This document shows positions 1 to 6,530 of a DNA stretch of 6,956 nt, one piece after another. The translations under genes and the position numbers were made by a program. Source of the stretch: Chitinophagaceae bacterium (GTDB lineage: Bacteria; Bacteroidota; Bacteroidia; Chitinophagales; Chitinophagaceae); NCBI GenBank assembly GCA_003167015.1, contig PMUF01000549.1:1-6956 (forward strand), given 5' to 3'. The notes below the pieces were generated by a model that was not told the origin of the DNA, searched no databases, and was given only the letters and a program-made list of their open reading frames with translations. The first letter of the stretch is position 1. Each line of letters opens with the position of its first letter.

Positions 1-842
1 CCGATGGCCTCGACCAGAAGATCGTACAGCGCAGGGACGGCACAGCCGTTTACATGACGCAGGATATCGGTCTGGCGGTTCGCAAATACGAAGAGTTTCG
101 GTCGGACCTCAGCATTTATGTCGTCGGCGATGAACAGAATTATCATTTCAAGGTATTGAAGCTGATCTGCCAGAAGCTGGGCCTGCCTTCTGCCGATGGC
201 ATCTTTCACCTGAGCTATGGCATGGTCGAGCTGCCGACAGGCCGGATGAAGACGCGCGAAGGCACCGTTGTCGATGCCGATGAGATCCTGGACGAAATGC
301 ACCTTGAGGCCGAGCGGAAGACCATCGAACAGGGCAAGACCGAAGGATTTACTTCGTATGAGCTGCAAACGTTGTATGAAACGATAGGGTTGGGCGGGTT
401 GAAGTTCTTCCTGTTACGCGTGGACCCGAAGAAAAAAATGCTGTTCAATCCCGAAGAATCCATCGACCTGCACGGGTATACCGCTACCTTTATCCAGTAT
501 GCTTATGCGCGGATCCGAAGCATTTTCCGGAAGGAGGGCGCGGCGGCGGGGGGTGCTCCTGTGGCTACGGATCTGCTGCCCCTGGAAAAGGCCTTACTGG
601 TCGCGCTTGAAAAATATTCCACCGTCATCGAACAGGCAGGCGCTGACATGAGCCCTTCGCTCATTGCGACTTATGCCTTTCAGCTGGCACAGGCTTTCAA
701 TTCTTTCTACAATGTGCATTCGGTCTCTAATGCAGAGACGCCGGAGAAAAAGGCGTTGCGTCTGCAATTGGCTCAGCTGACAGCTATCGTCCTGAAATCG
801 GCGATGGGATTGCTGGGTATCCGGATGCCGGAGAGAATGTAA
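1..842 (+). CDS. argS: Arginyl-tRNA synthetase, C-terminal part (5' end outside window)
   Basis: This class I aminoacyl-tRNA synthetase charges tRNA-Arg with arginine in the cytoplasm. The reading frame is open from base 3, so the first in-frame ATG (54) is an internal methionine: the residues before it (DGLDQKIVQRRDGTAVY) already match the family's D-G-T-x-VY-x-TQDIG segment. Further hallmarks are VGDEQNYHFK (about 123-152), LSYGMVELPTGRMK (about 210-251) and the KMSK-loop equivalent MKTREGTVV (246-272), where Thr replaces the more usual Ser. The C-terminal third, from about LEKALLVALEKYS through AYAFQLAQAFNSFYN to GIRMPERM, is the helical DALR anticodon-binding domain and ends normally at a TAA. 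The N-terminal additional domain and the HIGH motif lie upstream of the window. GC content is about 55% in a hand-counted stretch. The stop lies eight bases from the stop of the convergent vapC-like gene, leaving no room for a separate terminator. Identification is very secure. Confidence 0.97.
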   Translation, partial: DGLDQKIVQRRDGTAVYMTQDIGLAVRKYEEFRSDLSIYVVGDEQNYHFKVLKLICQKLGLPSADGIFHLSYGMVELPTGRMKTREGTVVDADEILDEMHLEAERKTIEQGKTEGFTSYELQTLYETIGLGGLKFFLLRVDPKKKMLFNPEESIDLHGYTATFIQYAYARIRSIFRKEGAAAGGAPVATDLLPLEKALLVALEKYSTVIEQAGADMSPSLIATYAFQLAQAFNSFYNVHSVSNAETPEKKALRLQLAQLTAIVLKSAMGLLGIRMPERM

Positions 843-850
843 GGCCGATT

Positions 851-1255
851 CTATTTGGTCCAATTGTCTATCTCGAGTCCTTTGACTCGCTTAAAATGAT
901 CGGTATTATTGGTGATAAGCTGAAGGTCATTTGCAATCGCAATACCCGCAATTAAAGTGTCGGTATGCCCGATTTCACGACCTTTCTTACGGAGGTCGGC
1001 ATAAATTTCTGCGGCAGTCTTTGCCGTTCGCATGGTCATCGGGAAAACCTTGTTCAATTCAACAAATTCGGTAAATTTCTTTAATTGCTTTTTAGCATCC
1101 TTATACAGAAGTCCATTCAAAATCTCGTAATAAGTAATGATGCTAAAGTTTATAAGCCCGTACTCTTCAAGGTGTTCAGTGACTTTTGACGTTACTTTTG
1201 AATTGCCTCTTAAAAATTCAGAAAGAATATCAGTATCAAGCAGAGAAGGTTTCAT
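851..1255 (-). CDS. vapC: PIN-domain ribonuclease toxin, VapC family
   Basis: A 134-residue protein of typical VapC length. VapC toxins are Mg-dependent RNases that cleave tRNA or other RNA when freed from their antitoxin. The PIN-domain acidic residues are all visible: Asp7 in LLDTDILSEFL, Glu44 in TYYEIL, Asp99 in GHTDTLIAGIA, and the TNNTDHF motif (116-121 region, Asn117/Asp119) near the end. The ending VKGLEIDNW matches the common VapC pattern V-x-GL-x-x-x-NW. The toxin therefore looks catalytically intact. The ATG at 1255 begins exactly at the conserved N-terminal strand; no clear Shine-Dalgarno sequence precedes it. It lies 34 bases after the antitoxin stop on the same strand, in the usual antitoxin-first order. 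GC is about 38% by hand count, against about 55% in sampled argS sequence, suggesting horizontal acquisition. The actual RNA target cannot be read from sequence, so the symbol denotes the family only. Confidence 0.9.
   Translation of the reverse strand: MKPSLLDTDILSEFLRGNSKVTSKVTEHLEEYGLINFSIITYYEILNGLLYKDAKKQLKKFTEFVELNKVFPMTMRTAKTAAEIYADLRKKGREIGHTDTLIAGIAIANDLQLITNNTDHFKRVKGLEIDNWTK
874..889. other. Perfect 6-bp hairpin near the convergent 3' ends of argS and vapC
   Basis: CGAGTC, a CTTT loop, then GACTCG form a perfect 6-bp stem with a tetraloop. It lies about 32 bases past the argS stop and inside the 3' coding end of the vapC-like gene. It is the only compact hairpin I see near the argS 3' end, so it could protect or help end the argS transcript. 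However, neither strand has a proper T-run after it, so a standard intrinsic terminator is not supported. Chance occurrence is quite possible. Confidence 0.25.
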
Positions 1256-1289
1256 TCAGGATAGGTATCATTTTAACGCCGATAAAACT

Positions 1290-1529
1290 TTACAGGTCAA
1301 CGTTTCGGTCAAATAGTTTGCTCCTGGCGCTTTTTGTTTCTTGAACAAAATCAGCATAATCTTTCGCCGACATATCGCTAAAAGCCCCACTATATGACAA
1401 AATCTTCTTTTTCAAGCTGGCAGATTTCCTGTTTTTTGGATTTAACGAGTGGACAAATTGATAAAGCTCTTCCAACCTGCCAACTGGTATGTCCTTGAGT
1501 TCTTTCAATATAGTATTATATGTCAACAT
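1290..1529 (-). CDS. Probable type II antitoxin partner of the VapC-like toxin
   Basis: A 79-residue protein encoded directly upstream of the PIN toxin on the same strand, 34 bases apart, as expected for an antitoxin. The N-terminal part (about residues 4-29, ILKELKDIPVGRLEELYQF) looks like an amphipathic helix pair resembling small DUF2281-like proteins. A basic linker follows (about 32-43, PKNRKSASLKKK). The C-terminal part contains GAFSDMSAKDYADF and ends ETKSARSKLFDRNVDL, a charged segment like the tails of Bacteroidota antitoxins that wrap around a PIN toxin. I see no AbrB, ribbon-helix-helix or Phd/YefM fold with confidence, so how it binds DNA is unclear. GC is about 38%, matching the toxin and unlike the flanking genes. 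The ATG at 1529 lies about 12 bases below the expected transcription start of a good Bacteroidota-type promoter. The antitoxin role rests mainly on context and tail pattern. Confidence 0.8.
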   Translation of the reverse strand: MLTYNTILKELKDIPVGRLEELYQFVHSLNPKNRKSASLKKKILSYSGAFSDMSAKDYADFVQETKSARSKLFDRNVDL

Positions 1530-1533
1530 GATG

Positions 1534-1552
1534 ATATGCTAATTAAGCAAAT
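1534..1552. promoter_or_regulatory. Imperfect palindrome, candidate operator of the toxin-antitoxin pair
   Basis: The core is TGCT-AATTA-AGCA (1537-1549). The arms extend with one mismatch to seven positions each (ATATGCT / AGCAAAT, six of seven pairing). It lies between the predicted -7 element and the antitoxin ATG and overlaps the -7 element, where a bound antitoxin-toxin complex would block transcription. Autoregulation is known for most type II pairs; that this dyad is the binding site is inference. Confidence 0.4.
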
Positions 1553-1578
1553 ATAAGAAAAAGCCCCGGGTCTGGCAA
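1548..1578 (-). promoter_or_regulatory. Bacteroidota-type promoter for the toxin-antitoxin operon
   Basis: Read on the minus strand, TTG (1578-1576) is followed after 20 bases by TATATTTG (1555-1548). This is an exact match to the Bacteroidota -7 consensus TAnnTTTG at accepted spacing from the -33 TTG. Transcription would start near 1541, giving a leader of about 12 bases without a Shine-Dalgarno sequence. The -33 element lies in the loop of the glgB terminator hairpin. Confidence 0.6.
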
Positions 1579-1587
1579 CAGGCTTTA
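1556..1587 (-). terminator. Rho-independent terminator of glgB
   Basis: On the minus strand AAAGCC (1586-1581) pairs with GGCTTT (1565-1560) across a 15-base loop. CC (1575-1574) and GG (1567-1566) can add an inner pair. The stem is followed by further T residues (TTTTTCTT in total, 1562-1555). The hairpin begins within the glgB TAA stop codon itself (1587-1585). The plus strand also has TTTATTT after the stem, so it may stop transcription from both sides. Hand-folded only. Confidence 0.6.
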
Positions 1588-3585
1588 TTTCAGTACCACT
1601 GCCCCCAGCGGCGGTAAATGCACGATAATCTCATATTTGTCCTCGCCCACGTCGACCAGCCGCACCGGTACCGTCGGATTATTGGTGTCTCCCGTTCCCC
1701 AGTATTTCCGGTCATCGCTGTTGAAGACTTCCTGCCAGGCGGTTTTTCCCGACGCATAGACCTTCCAGTCCCGGCGCACCACCGGGGTCAGATTGAGGAT
1801 CACCAGCAGGTCAGCGGCCGAGTCCTTGCCCTTGCGGCGATAGACGATGACGCTCTCGTTCCGGTGCTGCAAATCCACCCACTCGAAGCCATAAATGTTG
1901 AACTGGTTCTCATATAAGGCCCCCTCACTGCGCAACAGCCCGTTCAAATCGCGGACACAGTCTTTCAGCAGCCGGTGGCTGTCATACTGCAACAGGCCCC
2001 AGGGGAGCTCGGTCTTGTAGTTCCATTCCGATGTCGCCCCGAACTCGTTGCCCATGAACAGCAGCTTGCCGCCCGGATGCGTCATCATATAGGTGTACAA
2101 CAACCGGAGGTTAGCGAATTTCTGCCAGTCATCCCCCGGCATCTTGTAAAGCATAGGCGATTTTCCATGGACGACCTCGTCATGGCTCAGTGGAAGGACG
2201 AAGTTTTCATCATAGTAATACACCATGCTGAAGGTGAACTTATCCTGGTGATCCCGCCGGTAGACAGGGTCCAGCTTAAAGAAATTCAGCGTATCGTGCA
2301 TCCAGCCCATCATCCATTTCATGCCGAAACCCAGTCCGCCTGCAAAGGTAGGCCGGCTCACGCCGGGCCAGTCTGTCGCCTCTTCGGCAATGGTCTGCAC
2401 ATCGGGGAAATCCCGGTATACCATCTCGTTGAGGTTCTTGATAAAGGCAATCGCCTCCAGGTTGCCATCGCCGCCGTGCTCATTTGGCTCCCACTCTCCT
2501 TCCTTCCGCGAATAGTTCAGCTTGAGCATCGAGCTGACCGCATCTACGCGCAGCCCGTCGATATGATAACGGTCCAGCCAATATCGTGCATTGCTCGTCA
2601 GAAAGGATTTGACCTCGCCCCGCCGATAATTGAAGATATAGCTGTTCCAGTCCGGATGAAAGCCCTTACGCATATCAGCATATTCATATGTGTTGGCGCC
2701 GTCGAAAAGATACAGCCCGTGATAGTCATAAGGAAAATGAGACGGCACCCAATCGAGGATCACCCCGATGCCTGCCGCGTGAAAAGCCCCGACCAGGGCC
2801 ATAAATCCCTGCGGGTCGCCGAATCGTGAGGTGGGAGCATAATAGCCTGTGCCCTGGTAACCCCAGCTGCCGTCGAACGGGTGTTCCATCACGGGCATCA
2901 GTTCCACATGCGTAAAACCCATCTCTTTCACATAGGGCACCAGCAGCTCACACATCTGAGCATAGGTGTTATACGATTCTTCATCGTTCTTGTCGGGGCG
3001 CATCCAGCTGGCCAGATGTACCTCGTAGACACTCCAGGGAGCTTCCAGCGAGTTATGCGCTTTCCGACTCCCCATCCATTCCTTGTCCTTCCAGTCATAG
3101 TCCAGTTCCCAGGTGATAGAGGCCGTCTGGGGGCGCATCTCCCAGAAATAGGCATAAGGATCACCCTTGTCCAGCGTGCCGCCCTTATAACCCCTGATAT
3201 GATATTTGTACACTTCCCCCGTCTTGAAATGAGGAATAAAGCCTTCCCAGATGCCGCTGCGGTCCAGCCGGACGAACAGCGGGTGCGTATCCGGCGCCCA
3301 GCTGTTGAAATTACCGATGACGGACACCGCCGTGGCGTTGGGCGCCCAAACCGCAAAATAATAGCCCTCCGCCCCTAACACCGTGGCACGGTGCGACCCC
3401 AGCAGCTCGTATATACTATAGTGAGTACCTTCCTGAAAATTTCGGATATCCTCATCCGTAAACAGAGAATAATTCCAGACGGGCTTTGTCGAATCGACGA
3501 AATGGACCTCTTCATATTTCTGACCGGTAGTTGTTCCCACGATAATTTTTTTTATTCTTTTTATGCAAAAAGAGCGCCGTTGCAT
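1585..3585 (-). CDS. glgB: 1,4-alpha-glucan (glycogen) branching enzyme
   Basis: GlgB cuts alpha-1,4-glucan chains and re-attaches them by alpha-1,6 bonds, making branches in glycogen in the cytoplasm. The 666 residues are of normal family length. An N-terminal CBM48-type beta domain (about 65-160) contains YYFAVWAPNATAVSVIGNFNSW and GIWEGFIP. The GH13 barrel (about 185-560) has all four conserved regions: DWVPSHF (278-284), GLRVDAV with nucleophile Asp348, AEEAT with acid/base Glu401, and LSHDEVVHGK with His468 and Asp469. MGNEFG (511-516) is also typical. A C-terminal all-beta domain ends GAVVLK. The start is uncertain: ATG 3585 gives a basic leader (MQRRSFCIKRIKK), while an in-frame GTG at 3540 would begin VGTTTGQKYEEV after an A-rich stretch; conserved sequence starts only near KPVWNYSLF (34-42). 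No glgA, glgC or glgP is nearby. The gene is divergent from the outer-membrane operon and ends at its own terminator. Confidence 0.97.
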   Translation of the reverse strand: MQRRSFCIKRIKKIIVGTTTGQKYEEVHFVDSTKPVWNYSLFTDEDIRNFQEGTHYSIYELLGSHRATVLGAEGYYFAVWAPNATAVSVIGNFNSWAPDTHPLFVRLDRSGIWEGFIPHFKTGEVYKYHIRGYKGGTLDKGDPYAYFWEMRPQTASITWELDYDWKDKEWMGSRKAHNSLEAPWSVYEVHLASWMRPDKNDEESYNTYAQMCELLVPYVKEMGFTHVELMPVMEHPFDGSWGYQGTGYYAPTSRFGDPQGFMALVGAFHAAGIGVILDWVPSHFPYDYHGLYLFDGANTYEYADMRKGFHPDWNSYIFNYRRGEVKSFLTSNARYWLDRYHIDGLRVDAVSSMLKLNYSRKEGEWEPNEHGGDGNLEAIAFIKNLNEMVYRDFPDVQTIAEEATDWPGVSRPTFAGGLGFGMKWMMGWMHDTLNFFKLDPVYRRDHQDKFTFSMVYYYDENFVLPLSHDEVVHGKSPMLYKMPGDDWQKFANLRLLYTYMMTHPGGKLLFMGNEFGATSEWNYKTELPWGLLQYDSHRLLKDCVRDLNGLLRSEGALYENQFNIYGFEWVDLQHRNESVIVYRRKGKDSAADLLVILNLTPVVRRDWKVYASGKTAWQEVFNSDDRKYWGTGDTNNPTVPVRLVDVGEDKYEIIVHLPPLGAVVLK

Positions 3586-3617
3586 CTGTCAGGAATACAT
3601 ACAACATATATGACAGA
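3585..3617 (-). promoter_or_regulatory. Inverted repeat abutting the glgB start codon
   Basis: TCTGTCA (3585-3591) and TGACAGA (3611-3617) are perfect 7-base inverted arms around a 19-base AT-rich spacer. On the glgB message the 3' arm ends on the A of the ATG at 3585. It could be a protein operator or a leader hairpin limiting initiation. A weak -7-like TAAATTTA (3640-3633, minus strand) lies just upstream, but I see no matching -33 element. Function is inference. Confidence 0.35.
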
Positions 3618-3650
3618 CCCTTGTCTTTAACGTAAATTTAAGGGTTAGGT

Positions 3651-3681
3651 TTTGCATATTCCTTTTTTAAAAAATAATTTG
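3651..3681 (+). promoter_or_regulatory. Candidate promoter of the outer-membrane protein operon
   Basis: TTTG (3651-3654) and ATAATTTG (3674-3681), 19 bases apart, resemble the Bacteroidota -33 TTTG and -7 TAnnTTTG elements; the -7 keeps TTTG but has AT in place of the leading TA. The spacer contains a T6A6 tract (3663-3674), which tends to bend DNA. Transcription would start near 3688, about 24 bases before the ATG at 3712. Confidence 0.45.
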
Positions 3682-3711
3682 CTGCACGCCTAATACCTGC
3701 CAAAACCTTCT

Positions 3712-6507
3712 ATGACTAAACTGACCTGCCTTTTCCTACTAAGCTTCCTAATCTTTACGGCCGCCAGGGCCCAGATCAGTATCAGCGGAAAGATCGCAGA
3801 TACGGCCGAGAAAAAGGCACTCCCTAATAGTAATGTCCTATTGTTACGCCAGTCTGATTCCATCCTGGTAAAGTTTACCCGCGCGACGGGATCGGGCGAA
3901 TTCCGGTTCAGCGGGATCCTCAAAGGTAAATATCTGCTGCTCGTCACCTATCCTGCTTATGCCGACTACGTGGATGAGCTGGAAGTAAAGGATTCGATCA
4001 CCCCCATTATTCTGCCGCCCATCAGCCTCGAGCTGAAAAGCAAGTTGCTGGAAACGGTGGTCGTCAACGGCAGCAAGGGTTCCATGCGCATCAAAGGGGA
4101 TACGACGGAATTCAATGCCGACAGCTTCAAAACTGCACAGGGCGCTACCGTGGAAGACCTGCTGAAAAAACTGCCCGGTATCCAGGTCGATCGTAACGGC
4201 CAGATCACGGCCCAGGGTGAAACCGTCAAAAAGGTGCTGGTCGATGGTGAAGAGTTCTTCGGGGACGACCCTACCCTGGTGACCAAAAACCTAAGCGCTG
4301 ATATGGTGGATAAAGTGCAGGTATATGATAAGAAAAGTGATCAGGCCACCTTCACCGGCATCGACGACGGTCAGCGCGAAAAGACGATCAACCTCAAGTT
4401 AAAAAACAGCAAGAAGAACGGCTATTTCGGCCGGCTGACAGCCGGCGGCGGTACCGACGGCTATTTTGACGAAGAGCTGATGGCGAATTATTTCAGACAA
4501 AAGGAAAAGCTGGCTGCTTACGGCATTCTCTCCAACACCGGCAAGACCGGTCTGAACTGGCAGGACAGGGATACCTACGGACAAAGTTTTGCCAGCAACC
4601 TGGATATAGATCAGAATACCGGCTCCATTTCTTATACCGGTCCGGCCAATGACGACCTGGATAGCTGGAACGGGCAATATTCGGGTCAGGGCTACCCGAC
4701 CGTCAAAACCGGCGGTCTCCATTTCAATAACAAATGGGATAATGATCTGCAGTCGCTCAACGGCAACTACAAGTACATGAACCTGTCCATCAATGGCAAC
4801 AGCGCCACCAATTCGCAAGTCATCCTGCCCGATACCTTCTATTATAATAACTCGACACAAAAATTCAACCGCCAGATCATCCGCCACAGCGTCAACGGCG
4901 TCTATGACCTGACGATCGATTCTACCTCTTCGATCAAGCTGCAGGCCGATGGCGGCACGGATCACAAGATCGACAATGAATCCGACTATTCGGAAGCCCT
5001 CGGCAGCGACAGCAGCCTCGTCAACCAGAATACGCATACCATCAGCACCGCGGGCGATAACCGCGCCGTCAACAGCAACCTGCTGTGGCGAAAAAAGCTG
5101 GGTATACCGGGGCGTACGCTGTCGTTTAATATCCGTGAAAATTACAGCGACCAGACCTCTTCGGGCTATCTGTATTCGAATACGGAATTTTACACCGCCG
5201 GGCTGCCCACCCAGGATTCGCTGATCAATCAGTACAAAAACTACCTCACGAAAAATATCCTGGTCGAGTCCAAGCTGCTCTTTACCCAGCCCATAGGGAA
5301 GGGCGCCTTCCTGGGCATCGATTATGGTGTCGGCATCAACAATACCCATTCTGACCGCAGCTCTTATAACAAATCCGGCGATGGCAAATACGACGCGCTG
5401 GATTCCGTTTACAGCAACAATTATCAATACAATATCTTCACGCAGCGGGGCGGTCTGTCCTATACGCTGATCCGGAAGAAATTCCGGTTCACCGCTGCCA
5501 ACGATGTCGCCTTTGCCGGTTACCGGCAGCATGACGTGGTGGCGGATACGTCGTCGCATCGCAATTTTGTCAACTGGTACCCCAATGCCGGCATCCAGTT
5601 TACCCCCTCGGCCGGGGAACGGATAGGATTCAACTACTTTGGCAATACGACTCCACCGACGCTCCAGCAATTGCAGCCCATCGCCAACAATGAAAATCCG
5701 CTGAACGTCGTGGTAGGCAACCCGGGGCTAAAGCCGCAATTCGCCAATAATTTCCGTTTGGGTTTTAATAACTATAAAGTATTCACCGACGAAAACATCT
5801 ATGCCCGCGTGACTTATTCTTTCACGCTCAATTCCATCAGCAGTGCGCTGACGGTGGATGACACCACGGGCAAGCAAACGACCCAATCCGTCAATGTCCA
5901 CGGCAACTATTCCTATGGGATCAATGGCGGTTACAATTTTAAAATCAAAGGACCGGATTTCCATCTGGGTTTCGGCGGATCGGCACAACAAAACAATAAT
6001 GTCACGATTGTCGACAATATCACTAATGCGACCCGTTCCGGCACCTATGGCCTCGAATTTAGTTTCTGGAAGTTCAAGGAAAAGAAGTACGAGTTCGACA
6101 TGAACGCCAATGTCAACTATACAACAAGCAAGTCCAGCGATGACCCGACACTGACCACCAATTATTTCACGTACGAGATCCAACCCGGCGCGGACGTCTT
6201 TCTGCCGCTCCACATGCAGATCCATGCCGACGGCGATTTTAATATCCGCCAGAAGACGCCGGTATTCACGACGAATAACGATGTTTTTATCATCAATGCC
6301 TGGATCGGCAAGAAACTGCTGAAGAATGACCAGTTGATGCTGAAGGCTGCGGTCAATGACCTGCTCGATCAGAACAACGGATTCAGCCGGAATGTCAGCA
6401 GCAGCATTATTACCCAGAATACCTATAGCACGATCAAACGATATTTCATGTTCTCCGTGGTCTGGAATTTCACCAAAGCCGGTATTCCTGCTCCGCGACA
6501 CGACTGA
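3712..6507 (+). CDS. Outer-membrane beta-barrel protein with carboxypeptidase-regulatory-like domain (TonB-receptor-like)
   Basis: A 931-residue envelope protein of the Bacteroidota outer-membrane beta-barrel family (OMP_b-brl type), related to TonB-dependent receptors. Residues 1-20 are a signal peptide with a hydrophobic core (CLFLLSFLIF) and an ARA|Q cleavage site. Residues about 22-110 form a carboxypeptidase-regulatory-like beta-sandwich (ISGKIADTAEKKALPNSNV, GEFRFSGILKGKYLL). A plug-like region follows at about 113-231, with LETVVVNG, TVEDLLKKLPGIQVDRNGQI and VKKVLVDGEEFFGDD. The remainder alternates short aromatic strands and Asn/Asp/Ser-rich loops. The late segment LQQLQP (from 651) plus GNPGLKPQ (669-676) is a family hallmark. 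The last strand is MFSVVWNF. No TonB box is evident. The ATG at 3712 directly starts the signal peptide and has no Shine-Dalgarno sequence. It is probably cotranscribed with the secreted protein 23 bases downstream. Ligand and function are unknown; import, surface anchoring or export are all possible. Confidence 0.92.
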   Translation: MTKLTCLFLLSFLIFTAARAQISISGKIADTAEKKALPNSNVLLLRQSDSILVKFTRATGSGEFRFSGILKGKYLLLVTYPAYADYVDELEVKDSITPIILPPISLELKSKLLETVVVNGSKGSMRIKGDTTEFNADSFKTAQGATVEDLLKKLPGIQVDRNGQITAQGETVKKVLVDGEEFFGDDPTLVTKNLSADMVDKVQVYDKKSDQATFTGIDDGQREKTINLKLKNSKKNGYFGRLTAGGGTDGYFDEELMANYFRQKEKLAAYGILSNTGKTGLNWQDRDTYGQSFASNLDIDQNTGSISYTGPANDDLDSWNGQYSGQGYPTVKTGGLHFNNKWDNDLQSLNGNYKYMNLSINGNSATNSQVILPDTFYYNNSTQKFNRQIIRHSVNGVYDLTIDSTSSIKLQADGGTDHKIDNESDYSEALGSDSSLVNQNTHTISTAGDNRAVNSNLLWRKKLGIPGRTLSFNIRENYSDQTSSGYLYSNTEFYTAGLPTQDSLINQYKNYLTKNILVESKLLFTQPIGKGAFLGIDYGVGINNTHSDRSSYNKSGDGKYDALDSVYSNNYQYNIFTQRGGLSYTLIRKKFRFTAANDVAFAGYRQHDVVADTSSHRNFVNWYPNAGIQFTPSAGERIGFNYFGNTTPPTLQQLQPIANNENPLNVVVGNPGLKPQFANNFRLGFNNYKVFTDENIYARVTYSFTLNSISSALTVDDTTGKQTTQSVNVHGNYSYGINGGYNFKIKGPDFHLGFGGSAQQNNNVTIVDNITNATRSGTYGLEFSFWKFKEKKYEFDMNANVNYTTSKSSDDPTLTTNYFTYEIQPGADVFLPLHMQIHADGDFNIRQKTPVFTTNNDVFIINAWIGKKLLKNDQLMLKAAVNDLLDQNNGFSRNVSSSIITQNTYSTIKRYFMFSVVWNFTKAGIPAPRHD

Positions 6508-6530
6508 AAAAAACACGCAAACAGAGCCTT

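Noticed and set aside
54..842. ATG at 54 as a gene start
   Set aside because: The frame is open to the window edge, and the upstream residues match conserved arginyl-tRNA synthetase sequence, so this is an internal methionine of a truncated gene.
1975..2829. 284-codon plus-strand open frame antisense to glgB
   Set aside because: It is codon-aligned with glgB, so it stays open simply because glgB avoids TTA, CTA and TCA codons. The protein shows no family motif, and glgB is unambiguous.
2928..3356. 142-codon minus-strand frame inside glgB
   Set aside because: It is an out-of-frame Arg/Ser/Pro-rich shadow of the GlgB CBM48 and early catalytic region, which is intact in the true frame.
4399..5670. 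423-codon minus-strand open frame antisense to the outer-membrane protein gene
   Set aside because: It is also codon-aligned. Its Val/Ile/Arg/Gly/Asp-rich monotonous composition is typical of an antisense shadow, there is no promoter-like start, and the sense gene has clear domains.
5728..6516. 262-codon minus-strand open frame antisense to the end of the outer-membrane protein gene
   Set aside because: It is in the same aligned antisense frame, interrupted from the previous one by a single CTA sense codon, and has no recognisable domain.
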